Source of the DNA: JADGGV01 sp035715725
GTDB taxonomy: Bacteria > Gemmatimonadota > Gemmatimonadetes > Longimicrobiales > RSA9
Reading direction: 5' to 3'
Length of the DNA: 53,158 bases
Assembly: GCA_035715725.1 (NCBI GenBank)
Contig: DASTKT010000066.1
Coordinates: 1 to 53,158, forward strand
Part shown: positions 1 to 7,772 of the stretch, in pieces
How positions within the stretch are numbered: the stretch's first letter is position 1
Layout: each line of letters starts with the position of its first letter
Notes under the pieces: generated by a model
What the model was told of the DNA's origin: nothing
The model's input: the letters and a program-made list of their open reading frames with translations, nothing else
Database searches by the model: none
Program-made: the position numbers and the translations under genes

Positions 1-28
1 CGAGCCGGCGCCGCGGCCGCCACGAACC

Positions 29-1318
29 TCAGCCGCGCACCTTCCGCGTGGTCTCCACCCGTTGCAGCGGTTGCACGACGCAGCCGCGCGTGCTCAGCGG
101 CACGTACAGCGTGCCGGCCGCCTCGAGCGCACGGCCGATCGCGGGCGCGGCCGCGCCGGCCTCGGCCAGGTCGTCGAGCGGCGTCAGCCCCTCTGCCTCG
201 AGCGCGGCCACGATCGCCGCCGCGTTCTCGGCGCCGGCGAAGACCGGCAGCCCGGCGACCGTGCCGACCTGCACGACGTCGCCCGGCGAGACGACGTGGG
301 CGACGCCGAACGGCACGAAGTCCACCCGCGCCTCACCCATCGGGATGCGGAGCGGCTCGCCCTTCAGGTACCACGGCGCCGCGGCGGCGAGCGGCACGTC
401 CGGGAGGACGATCCGCACCGGGCGGCGCGCCCAGTTCACCACCACCAGCGTGTCGTGGGTCTCCTCCCGCACGATCGCTTCGACGACCCGCATGGCGCGC
501 ACGCCGCCGGCGTCCACGAAGCAGATCCGCGTGACGGTCTCGACCGGCGGCGCCGGCTCCGCGTACTCGGGCGGCGGCGCGGCCAGCGCGATGGCCGGCG
601 GCGGACGCAGCCCCGCCAGCACGTGCAGGCCGAGCTCGCCGTAGACCTCGTGCGTGATCGAGGCGACGCCGGCCTCGAGCCGTTGGTAGGTGCCCGTCGT
701 CGCCAGCGCGACGCGGTCGATCGACGGCTCGAACGCCCGGTCGCCGACCTCCGCCCGCAGCGCGAAGCGCGACGTCAGCCGCACGTCCGTGCCGAGGCCC
801 GCCAGCGCCGCGAACGTCAGCCGCCGGCGCAGGTAGTACGTATCCGTCCCCGCGGCGAACGGCACGCCCTTCACGGCCTTGCTCCCCACCATCTCGAGCG
901 GGAGCGCGCCCGCCGGCGCGACCATCCGCGCGCCCGCGCCGACCACCACGTACGGCGACACCTCGGGCCCCGTGAAGGACTCCGCCGGCGGCTTGATCCG
1001 GAGCATCAGGTCCCACGTGCCCGCCCACAGGTTCACGTCACCGATGGCCGTCTTCCCGCCTACGGTCAGCGGCAGGTCGGCATAGGCGACGTTCGCCCGC
1101 ATCCCCACCGACGGGAGCAGCCACGCCGTGCCCTGGAAGCGGCCGCTCACGCCGTCGCCGAAGCGGACCTTCCCGCCCGCCGGCGCCAGGCTCCGCGACA
1201 GCCAGCTGTAGCCGCCGCCCGGGCCCAGATCGAAGCGGTACCCCTGCGGCCGAAGCGGGCCCGCCACCGTCGCGAGTCCGAGCCCCAGGAGCGCCGCGCT
1301 GCGCAGCATCGTTCTCAT
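29..1318 (-). CDS. Outer-membrane beta-barrel-like protein with a C-terminal globular domain
   Basis: About 429 residues. I chose the ATG at 1318 because a strong GGAGG site lies just upstream and the protein then begins with a Sec signal (MRTMLRSAALLGLGLATVAG). Residues of roughly 25-240 alternate polar and hydrophobic and are rich in Gly, Tyr and Arg (for example GGGYSWLSRS), as in small outer-membrane barrels. A Pro/Ala linker (about 245-265) leads into a domain of about 160 residues that I do not recognise. It would be exported and probably sit in the outer membrane with the tail on one face. It lies downstream of a histidine kinase on the same strand but 216 bp away, with its own candidate promoter. 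No substrate can be named. Confidence 0.75.
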   Translation of the reverse strand: MRTMLRSAALLGLGLATVAGPLRPQGYRFDLGPGGGYSWLSRSLAPAGGKVRFGDGVSGRFQGTAWLLPSVGMRANVAYADLPLTVGGKTAIGDVNLWAGTWDLMLRIKPPAESFTGPEVSPYVVVGAGARMVAPAGALPLEMVGSKAVKGVPFAAGTDTYYLRRRLTFAALAGLGTDVRLTSRFALRAEVGDRAFEPSIDRVALATTGTYQRLEAGVASITHEVYGELGLHVLAGLRPPPAIALAAPPPEYAEPAPPVETVTRICFVDAGGVRAMRVVEAIVREETHDTLVVVNWARRPVRIVLPDVPLAAAAPWYLKGEPLRIPMGEARVDFVPFGVAHVVSPGDVVQVGTVAGLPVFAGAENAAAIVAALEAEGLTPLDDLAEAGAAAPAIGRALEAAGTLYVPLSTRGCVVQPLQRVETTRKVRG

Positions 1319-1410
1319 AGGTACCTCCTTTCGTGCTGCGACCCCGCGACGCGACGTGGCGCGATGCGTGCCCCCGGCGGCGGGCCGGGACACCCCACAC
1401 AACCCTTGTC

Positions 1411-1439
1411 ATTTCATGGATTTACGGCTTTCGCGGCAA
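1411..1439 (-). promoter_or_regulatory. Candidate sigma70-type promoter for the outer-membrane protein gene
   Basis: Reading the minus strand, TTGCCG (1439-1434) and TGAAAT (1416-1411) are separated by exactly 17 bp in a locally AT-richer patch. Transcription would start near 1404 and leave a leader of about 85 nt before the ATG at 1318. The match is partial (4 of 6 at each box), so this is a candidate only. Confidence 0.4.
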
Positions 1440-1534
1440 CGGCGGCGGGCGGCGTGGCGGCGAGCCTGGGAAGAATTGACCCAGCGGGGCGGACGGGCCT
1501 CGGGCGATCCGGCCGGGCGTGCCGCGGCGCCGGC

Positions 1535-2851
1535 TCAGCCGTTCGGCCGCGGCGCGATGGCGACGGGGAGCGTGAAGTGGACGCGGGTGCCGGCGCCGGG
1601 CTCGCTCTCGATCCAGATGCGGCCTCCGTGGGCGTCGACGATCCCCTTGCAGATGGCGAGGCCGAGGCCGGCGCCGCGGCCGCGCTGGCCGGAGCTCTGC
1701 CAGAAGCGCTCGAAGACGTGCGGCAGCGCGTCGGCGGGGATGCCGATGCCGGTGTCCTCGACGGTGCAGACGACGGCGTCGCCTCCGGCTCGGGCGCGGA
1801 CGACGACGCGGCCGCCGGCCGGCGTGAACTTGAGGGCGTTGCCGAGCAGGTTCGTGAAGACCTCGACGATGCGGTCGAGATCGACGCGCACGGGCGGGAG
1901 GCCCGCCTCGAGGTCGAGCGTGACGGCCAGCCCGGCCCCGTCGGCCTGGCGCTGCACGAGCGCGACGGATTCCGCGAGCAGCGCGTCGACGGATGTGGCC
2001 TGGAGGTCGAGCACGACGTGGCCCTCGGCGAGCCGGGCGCCGTCGAGGTATTCGGCGACGAGGCGGTTCGCGTGCCGCGCCGCCCGGCGGATCCCTCTCA
2101 CGATGTCCGTCCGCAGCGCCGGGGCGGTGCCCTCCTGGAGCAGGACGTCGGCCGCCATGACGATGGTGGCCAGCGGGCTGCGCAGGTCGTGGGCGACGAC
2201 GGCGAGGGCCTCGTCGCGGGCGCGGACGGCGTCGCAGACCTCGCCGTAGCGCCGGGCGTTGTCGACGGCCAGCGCGGCGCGACGGGCGAGCTCGGCGGCG
2301 AGGCGGACGTGCTCCTCGTCGTAGCGGCGGCGCGGGCGGCAGGAGCCGAGGAGCATGGCGCCGATCGGGCCCGAGCGGCCGAGCAGCGGCACGGCGATCA
2401 TGGAGTGCACGCCCGTGTCCGCGAGCAGCCCGAAATGCTCGGGGCTCTGCGCGGTGGCCGCGAGGTACTCGGGCGTGACCGAGGGCACGAGCACGGCCTC
2501 CCCGGTGCGAATGGCCGTCAGCTCGAGGTGTGGGCTGGCCGGGTCGATGCGGTAGCGCCGGATGCGCTCCGCCAGCTCCCGGTGCGCGGGGTCGGCGTGG
2601 GCGACGACGACGCGGCGCAGCTCGCCGTCGCGTTCCAGGAGGTCGACGAGGCACCAGTCGGCCAGGTGCTGCACGGCCAGTTGCACGACCGCGTGGAGCG
2701 TCTCGTCGCGGTCGAGGGACGAGCAGATGCGCGGCCCCGCTTCCGCGAGGAAGCGGCTCCCCGCCAGCGTGCCGACGGGCCCGAGGTCCAGGGGCAGTCG
2801 GCGCGCGAGAGACGCGGGAATGAGGGGTGGCGGTGCTTCGAGCGGAGCCAA
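1535..2851 (-). CDS. GAF-domain sensor histidine kinase
   Basis: 438 residues, no signal peptide or membrane segment visible, so probably a soluble cytoplasmic sensor. A GAF-type domain spans about 45-205. The dimerisation and phosphoacceptor region follows, with His221 in VVAHDLRSPLA. The ATPase domain shows the N box (FTNLLGNALKFTP), the G1 box (VEDTGIGIP), the F box (VFERFWQ) and the G2 box (GRGAGLGLAI). It therefore looks catalytically complete and would autophosphorylate on His221 in response to a GAF ligand or redox cue. No response regulator is encoded nearby, so the partner is unknown. It is divergent from the metallo-hydrolase gene at 2989. Confidence 0.9.
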   Translation of the reverse strand: MAPLEAPPPLIPASLARRLPLDLGPVGTLAGSRFLAEAGPRICSSLDRDETLHAVVQLAVQHLADWCLVDLLERDGELRRVVVAHADPAHRELAERIRRYRIDPASPHLELTAIRTGEAVLVPSVTPEYLAATAQSPEHFGLLADTGVHSMIAVPLLGRSGPIGAMLLGSCRPRRRYDEEHVRLAAELARRAALAVDNARRYGEVCDAVRARDEALAVVAHDLRSPLATIVMAADVLLQEGTAPALRTDIVRGIRRAARHANRLVAEYLDGARLAEGHVVLDLQATSVDALLAESVALVQRQADGAGLAVTLDLEAGLPPVRVDLDRIVEVFTNLLGNALKFTPAGGRVVVRARAGGDAVVCTVEDTGIGIPADALPHVFERFWQSSGQRGRGAGLGLAICKGIVDAHGGRIWIESEPGAGTRVHFTLPVAIAPRPNG

Positions 2852-2988
2852 GCAACACCTCGGGGTCGCGGATCCGGGCGCAGCGTGGCCAACCTAGCGC
2901 GGACCGAGGCGAGCGTCTGTAGGATTATGCCGGACGGCGGCGAGGACAATTCCCCGCCGTTCGAGTCCCCTCCTCCGCCGAGGCGCGC

Positions 2989-4347
2989 GTGGACATCACC
3001 TTCCTTGGAGCAGCCGGGACCGTCACCGGATCCCGCTATCTCCTGCGCGCGGGCGGCGCGCGGATCCTCGTGGACTGCGGCCTGTTCCAGGGGCTGAAGC
3101 AGCTCCGGCTGCGGAACCGGGCGCCGTTCCCGGAGCCGCCGGCGGGGCTCGACGCGATCGTCCTGACGCACGCGCACCTCGATCACAGCGGCTACATCCC
3201 GCTGCTCGCGCGGAACGGCTTCGCCGGCCCGGTCTACTGCACGCCGGCGACGGCGGAGCTGTGCGGCGTGCTGCTCCCGGACAGCGGGCACCTGCAGGAG
3301 GAGGAAGCCGCGTTCGCGAACCGCCGCGGCTACTCGAAGCATCACCCGGCGCTGGCGCTCTACACGCGGGCGGACGCCGAGCGATCCCTGGAGCTGCTGC
3401 GCCCGGTGCCGCTCGACGCGGAGACGCCGGCGGCGCCCGGGATCTCGTTCCGCTTCTCGCGCGCGGGGCACATCCTCGGCGCGGCGAGCGCGCGGGTCAG
3501 CGCCGAGGGCCGGGCGGTGCTCTTCAGCGGCGACCTCGGCCGTCCGGACGACCCCGTGCTGCGCCCGCCGGCGGTGCCGCAGCCCGCGGACTACGTGGTC
3601 GTGGAGGCGACGTACGGCGCCCGCCGGCACCCGGCCGAGGACCCGCGCGCCGCACTGGCGGAGGTGATCCGCCGGACCGCGGCGCGCGGCGGCGTCGTGG
3701 TCATCCCGAGCTTCGCCGTGGGGCGCGCGCAGTCGCTGCTCGTCCTGCTCGGCGCGCTGCGGGCGGAGGGCGCGATCCCGGCCCTGCCGATCTTTCTCGA
3801 CAGCCCGATGGCGGCGGACGCGACGCGCATCCTGCTCCGCTACCCGGACGAGCACCGGCTGAGCGCCGCGGAGTGCGCCGCGGCGATGGACCCGGTGACC
3901 ATCGTGCGGGATGTCGAGGGCTCGAAGGACATCGACCGCCGGCACGGCCCGATGATCGTCATCTCCGCCAGCGGCATGGCCACGGGGGGACGCATCCTGT
4001 TCCACCTCGAGCGCTTCGCGCCCGAGCCGCGGAACACGATCCTGCTCGTCGGCTACCAGGCGGCGGGCACGCGCGGCGCGGCGCTGCAGGCCGGCGCCCG
4101 CGAGCTCAAGATGCACGGCGCCTACGTCCCGGTCCGCTCGGAGGTGGTGATGCTCGAGGGACTGTCCGCGCACGCCGACGCCGACGAGCTCCTGGCGTGG
4201 CTGTGCCGCGCGCCGAGACCGCCGCGCCAGGTGTTCGTCACGCACGGCGAGCCCGTGGCCGCCGACGTGCTCCGGCACCGCATCGAGGAGGAGCTGCGCT
4301 GGCCCGCCCGGGCGCCGCTGGACGGCGAGTCCGTGACGCTGGAGTGA
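2989..4347 (+). CDS. Beta-CASP metallo-beta-lactamase-fold hydrolase (RNA-processing type)
   Basis: 452 residues from a GTG start. The metal-binding motif HAHLDH is at residues 61-66 and further family motifs follow: GHILGAASARV, FSGDLGR, SFAVGRAQSLL and ISASGMATGGRI, then the C-terminal LSAHAD. These are the signature motifs of the bacterial CPSF73-like/YSH1 group, predicted exo- or endoribonucleases acting on RNA in the cytoplasm. The length fits the family. In several bacteria members of this family are encoded among universal stress and anaerobic-metabolism genes, as here. The RNA target is not deducible. The gene is divergent from the kinase and convergent with the stress protein at 4393-5334. 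Confidence 0.9.
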   Translation: MDITFLGAAGTVTGSRYLLRAGGARILVDCGLFQGLKQLRLRNRAPFPEPPAGLDAIVLTHAHLDHSGYIPLLARNGFAGPVYCTPATAELCGVLLPDSGHLQEEEAAFANRRGYSKHHPALALYTRADAERSLELLRPVPLDAETPAAPGISFRFSRAGHILGAASARVSAEGRAVLFSGDLGRPDDPVLRPPAVPQPADYVVVEATYGARRHPAEDPRAALAEVIRRTAARGGVVVIPSFAVGRAQSLLVLLGALRAEGAIPALPIFLDSPMAADATRILLRYPDEHRLSAAECAAAMDPVTIVRDVEGSKDIDRRHGPMIVISASGMATGGRILFHLERFAPEPRNTILLVGYQAAGTRGAALQAGARELKMHGAYVPVRSEVVMLEGLSAHADADELLAWLCRAPRPPRQVFVTHGEPVAADVLRHRIEEELRWPARAPLDGESVTLE

Positions 4348-4349
4348 GG

Positions 4350-4386
4350 GCGCGGCGGCGGCCCGCCTCGGCCCTGCCCGCCGCGC
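4350..4386. terminator. Candidate bidirectional terminator hairpin
   Basis: Nine-base arms GCGCGGCGG (4350-4358) and CCGCCGCGC (4378-4386) are perfectly complementary around a 19-nt loop, between two converging stop codons. There is no T tract, so it is a weak call. Confidence 0.3.
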
Positions 4387-4392
4387 TCCGCC

Positions 4393-5334
4393 TCAGCCCG
4401 GCTCGGCCGGCGATACCTCGGGTCCGGCGTTCACCATCAGCACCGGCATCGGCGCGCCGCGCCTCACCTTGTCGGCCACGCTCCCCATGTAGACCCGCTC
4501 CGCGCCGCCGCGGCCGTGCGTGGCCAGCGCGAGCAGGTCGATGTCGTGATCGGCCGCGAACTTGAGGATCGCCGACGCGGGGTTCGAGTCGACGACGATC
4601 TCGACGTCCGCCTCCACGCCGTTCCCGCGCAGCTCCTCCGCCACGCCGCCCAGGTAGTTCGCCGCCGCCTCCCGGATCGCGGAGACCCGGGACGTGCCCG
4701 CCAGCTCCGCCTCCTCCTTCCGGTCCGACATCCAGAGCGGGAACAGCACGATGAGGAGCGTGGCGTTCGCCTCCCAGGCGCGGGCCAGGTCGACGACCGC
4801 GCCGAGCACCCGTTCCGCCGTGCTCGAGCCGTCGAGCGGGACGAGCATCCGGCGCACCGGCGGGGCCTGGTCGAAGGCCACCGCGCGCTCGTGCGGCCGA
4901 ACCACGATCAGCGGCGCCCGCACGCGGCGCACGAGCCCGTCGGCGACGCTGCCGAGCCACGCGCGGGCCAGCCCGCCGCGCCCGTGCGAGCTGATCACGA
5001 CCAGCGGGTCGGCCGCCGCGGCGATGCGGTCCGCGAGCGCCTCCTCGACGATGCCGTCGGCCAGCAGTGCCTCCGGATCCAGCCCGGTGCTGTCCCGGAC
5101 GCGCTGCCGCAGCTTGGCGAGGGAATCCCGCTCCGCCTCCCGGATCGCCTCGTCCCAGCGCTGGAGCGCGTCGCCCGGGAGGAGCACGTCGGGCGAGATC
5201 GGCGGCGGCGGCGGCTCGTGCACGCGGATCAGCTCGAGGCGCGCGTCGGTCCGCCGCGCCGTCGCGATGGCCAGCGGCAGCGCATGCTCGGCGAAGTCCG
5301 AGCCGTCCGTCGGCACGATGATCGTGCGGATCAT
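4393..5334 (-). CDS. Tandem-domain universal stress protein (copy 1)
   Basis: 313 residues, two UspA domains (about 1-150 and 155-305). The start at 5334 has a strong AAAGGAGG site. Both domains carry the nucleotide-loop pattern of ATP-binding members: SSHGRGGLARAWLGS in the first and ATHGRGGAERVYMGS in the second, each followed by VAD and a PVLMV-like final strand. UspA proteins of this kind bind ATP and act as cytoplasmic stress or energy-status factors; the mechanism is poorly defined in the family. It is one of three such genes in the window (also 16601 and 32237), which are clearly divergent from each other, so not a recent duplication. Confidence 0.92.
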   Translation of the reverse strand: MIRTIIVPTDGSDFAEHALPLAIATARRTDARLELIRVHEPPPPPISPDVLLPGDALQRWDEAIREAERDSLAKLRQRVRDSTGLDPEALLADGIVEEALADRIAAAADPLVVISSHGRGGLARAWLGSVADGLVRRVRAPLIVVRPHERAVAFDQAPPVRRMLVPLDGSSTAERVLGAVVDLARAWEANATLLIVLFPLWMSDRKEEAELAGTSRVSAIREAAANYLGGVAEELRGNGVEADVEIVVDSNPASAILKFAADHDIDLLALATHGRGGAERVYMGSVADKVRRGAPMPVLMVNAGPEVSPAEPG

Positions 5335-5669
5335 GGCAACCTCCTTTGGAAGCCGGGTGCGTCCGCAGCCCGCGGCGGCGGCAAGACCCGGCCCGCCGAG
5401 AAGTGGCGCCGGATCGGCTCCGGCGTCAAGCGCCCGCGCGCTTTTCGGCGCCCGGCCGGCGGCCGCCGCGCGCCCCCGTGGACGATGCGCCCCGCGCCGC
5501 TCGCACCCCGCGGGACAGTTTGCGACCCGGCGCCGATCCGGCCGTCCCGCGGGGTCGGCCGCCGCGCTTCCGCCGGTGGTGCGCGGTGCCGGCGCGTGAG
5601 ACGTTGCCGCGCCCCACCGGCGCCCGGGGCACGACCCCTGCCCCGATCGTGGTCGGACAGGGAAGCGCC
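5335..5669. other. Intergenic region between divergent usp and ligA genes
   Basis: About 335 bp, extremely GC-rich. The ligA reading frame stays open leftward through it, but that extension is basic, proline-rich and unlike LigA N-termini, so I treat it as non-coding. I see no convincing promoter boxes or hairpins. Confidence 0.5.
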
Positions 5670-7772
5670 ATGTCGACCCGAGACCGAACCAGACCCAAAG
5701 CCGCGCCGCGGACCCTCCGCGACGTCCGCAAGCGGATCGAGGAGCTGCGCGCCGAGATCCGGCGTCACGACTACCTCTATTACGTCCTCGACCGCCCCGA
5801 GATCTCCGACGAGGCCTACGACCGGCTCTTCGAGGAGCTGCGCCGCCTGGAGGCGGAGCATCCCGAGCTGGTGACGCCGGACTCCCCGACGCAGCGCGTC
5901 AGCGGCAGGACGCGGGCCGGCTTCCGCACCGCCGCGCACATCGTGCCGATGCTCAGCCTGGAGTCGACGCACCGCGCCGAGGACGTCGTCCGCTTCGACC
6001 GGCGGCTGCGCGCCGCGGTCGGCGGCCCCGTCCGCTACGTCCTCGAGCCGAAGCTGGACGGCCTCTCGCTCGAGCTGGTCTACGAGCACGGCGCGCTCGT
6101 CCGCGCCGTCACCCGCGGCGACGGCGTGCGCGGCGAGGTCGTCACGGAGAACGTGCGCACGATCCGCGAGCTGCCGAAGCGGCTGCGCTCCGGCGCCCGC
6201 CGCGTCCCGCCCCGCCTCTTCGTCCGGGGCGAGGCCATGATGAGCCTCGCGGCGTTCGAGGCGCTGAACGCCCGGCTCCTCGAGCGTGACGAGCCGCCGT
6301 TCGCGAATCCGCGCAACGCCGCGGCGGGGAGCATCCGGCAGCTCGACCCGAGGATCACCGCGGAGCGGGACCTCTTCGTCGTCTGCTACGAGATCCTCGC
6401 CATGAGCGGCCGGATGCCGCCGACCGACACCGCCGTCCTGGAGGCGCTGCAGGACTGGGGGATGCGCGTCCCCGACGACATCCGGACCGCGGACGACGTC
6501 GACGCCGTGCTGCGCTACCACGCCGAGCACGCCGAGGCGCGCGACCGCCTCCCGTACGAGATCGACGGCATCGTCCTGAAGGTCGACGACCTGGCGCTGC
6601 GCGAGCGGCTCGGCGCCACGGCGCACCATCCGCGCTGGGCGCTGGCCTACAAGTTCCCGCCGCGCGAGGAGGTCACGCGCGTCGAGGGGATCGTCGTGCA
6701 GATCGGCCGCACCGGCCTGGCCACGCCCGTCGCGCTGCTGCGCCCGGTCGAGGTCGGCGGCGTGACGGTCTCGCGCGCCACGCTGCACAACCGCGAGGAG
6801 GTGCGCCGGCGCGACGTGCGCGTCGGCGACCTGGTGCGCGTGCAGCGCGCGGGCGACGTGATCCCGGAGGTCGTCGCGCGGATCCCGGAGCCGGGGCGCC
6901 GGCGCGGACCGCCGTTCCGCATGCCCGAGCGCTGCCCCGCGTGCGGCACGCGCCTCGAGGCGCGCGGCCCGCTGACCGTGTGCCCGAACCGCTACGGCTG
7001 TCCGGCCCAGCTCAAGGCGCGGCTCGTCCACTTCGCCTCGCGAGACGCCATGGACATTCCGGGGCTCGGGCGCGAGACCGCGGCGCTGCTCGTCGACCGC
7101 GGGCTGGTGCGCAACCTGGCCGACCTCTACCGACTGGACGCCGAGAAGCTGCGCTCGCTCCCGCACTTCGGCGAGAAGTCGGCGACCAAGCTGGCCCAGG
7201 CGATCCAGCGGAGCCGGCACCCCACGCTCGACCGCTTCCTGTTCGCGCTCGGCATCCCGGAGGTCGGCCTGGCCACGGCCCGCCTGCTCGCCCGGCACTT
7301 CCGCTCCCTCGACGCGCTGCGCCGCGCCTCGGCCGAGGAGCTGGCGCGCGTCCCCGGCATCGGCGCCGCGACCGCGCGCGAGGTGGCCGCGTTCTTCCGC
7401 GACCCGCGGAGCCGGCGCACCGTGGATGCGCTGCTCCGCGCCGGCGTCGCGCCATGGGCGCCGGCGGCCGAGCCGGGGACCGGGCCGCTCGAGGGACAGC
7501 GGATCGTCTTCACCGGGAGGCTGGACCGCATGACCCGGCGCGAGGCGGAGGCGCTCGTGCGCTCGCTCGGCGGCGAGGTCGGCTCGGAGGTCAGCGCCCG
7601 GACGACCGCGGTCGTGGCCGGCGCCCTTCCGGGCTCGAAGCTCGAGGACGCGCGCCGGCTCGGCGTCCGCATACTCTCGGAGCCGGAGTTCTTCGCCTGG
7701 CTGGACTCGCTCCGCCGGCGCGCTCGGGACGGATCGGACGGCCCGCAGGAGGAATGGCCGTGGAGAACGTAG
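5670..7772 (+). CDS. ligA: NAD-dependent DNA ligase LigA
   Basis: 700 residues from the ATG at 5670, close to the usual LigA length. Domain Ia (YYVLDRPEISDEAYD) is followed by the adenylation domain with the nucleophilic lysine Lys128 in EPKLDG. The OB domain follows, then a zinc finger with Cys422, Cys425, Cys438 and Cys444, helix-hairpin-helix motifs (IPGLGRETA, VPGIGAATA) and a C-terminal BRCT domain (about 610-690, GQRIVFTGRLDRMTR). It seals nicks in replication and repair using NAD. The end overlaps polX by 19 bp, so the two are probably translated together as a gap-fill and seal pair. The start has only a modest GGGAAG site; a slightly different N-terminus is possible. Confidence 0.95.
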   Translation: MSTRDRTRPKAAPRTLRDVRKRIEELRAEIRRHDYLYYVLDRPEISDEAYDRLFEELRRLEAEHPELVTPDSPTQRVSGRTRAGFRTAAHIVPMLSLESTHRAEDVVRFDRRLRAAVGGPVRYVLEPKLDGLSLELVYEHGALVRAVTRGDGVRGEVVTENVRTIRELPKRLRSGARRVPPRLFVRGEAMMSLAAFEALNARLLERDEPPFANPRNAAAGSIRQLDPRITAERDLFVVCYEILAMSGRMPPTDTAVLEALQDWGMRVPDDIRTADDVDAVLRYHAEHAEARDRLPYEIDGIVLKVDDLALRERLGATAHHPRWALAYKFPPREEVTRVEGIVVQIGRTGLATPVALLRPVEVGGVTVSRATLHNREEVRRRDVRVGDLVRVQRAGDVIPEVVARIPEPGRRRGPPFRMPERCPACGTRLEARGPLTVCPNRYGCPAQLKARLVHFASRDAMDIPGLGRETAALLVDRGLVRNLADLYRLDAEKLRSLPHFGEKSATKLAQAIQRSRHPTLDRFLFALGIPEVGLATARLLARHFRSLDALRRASAEELARVPGIGAATAREVAAFFRDPRSRRTVDALLRAGVAPWAPAAEPGTGPLEGQRIVFTGRLDRMTRREAEALVRSLGGEVGSEVSARTTAVVAGALPGSKLEDARRLGVRILSEPEFFAWLDSLRRRARDGSDGPQEEWPWRT

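Noticed and set aside
62..3097. Plus-strand open frame of about 1000 codons
   Set aside because: Composition is dominated by Arg, Ala, Asp and His, and it runs antisense to the outer-membrane protein and histidine kinase genes.
5346..5669. N-terminal extension of LigA
   Set aside because: The extra 108 residues are proline/arginine-rich and not found in the family; the normal N-terminus follows the ATG at 5670.
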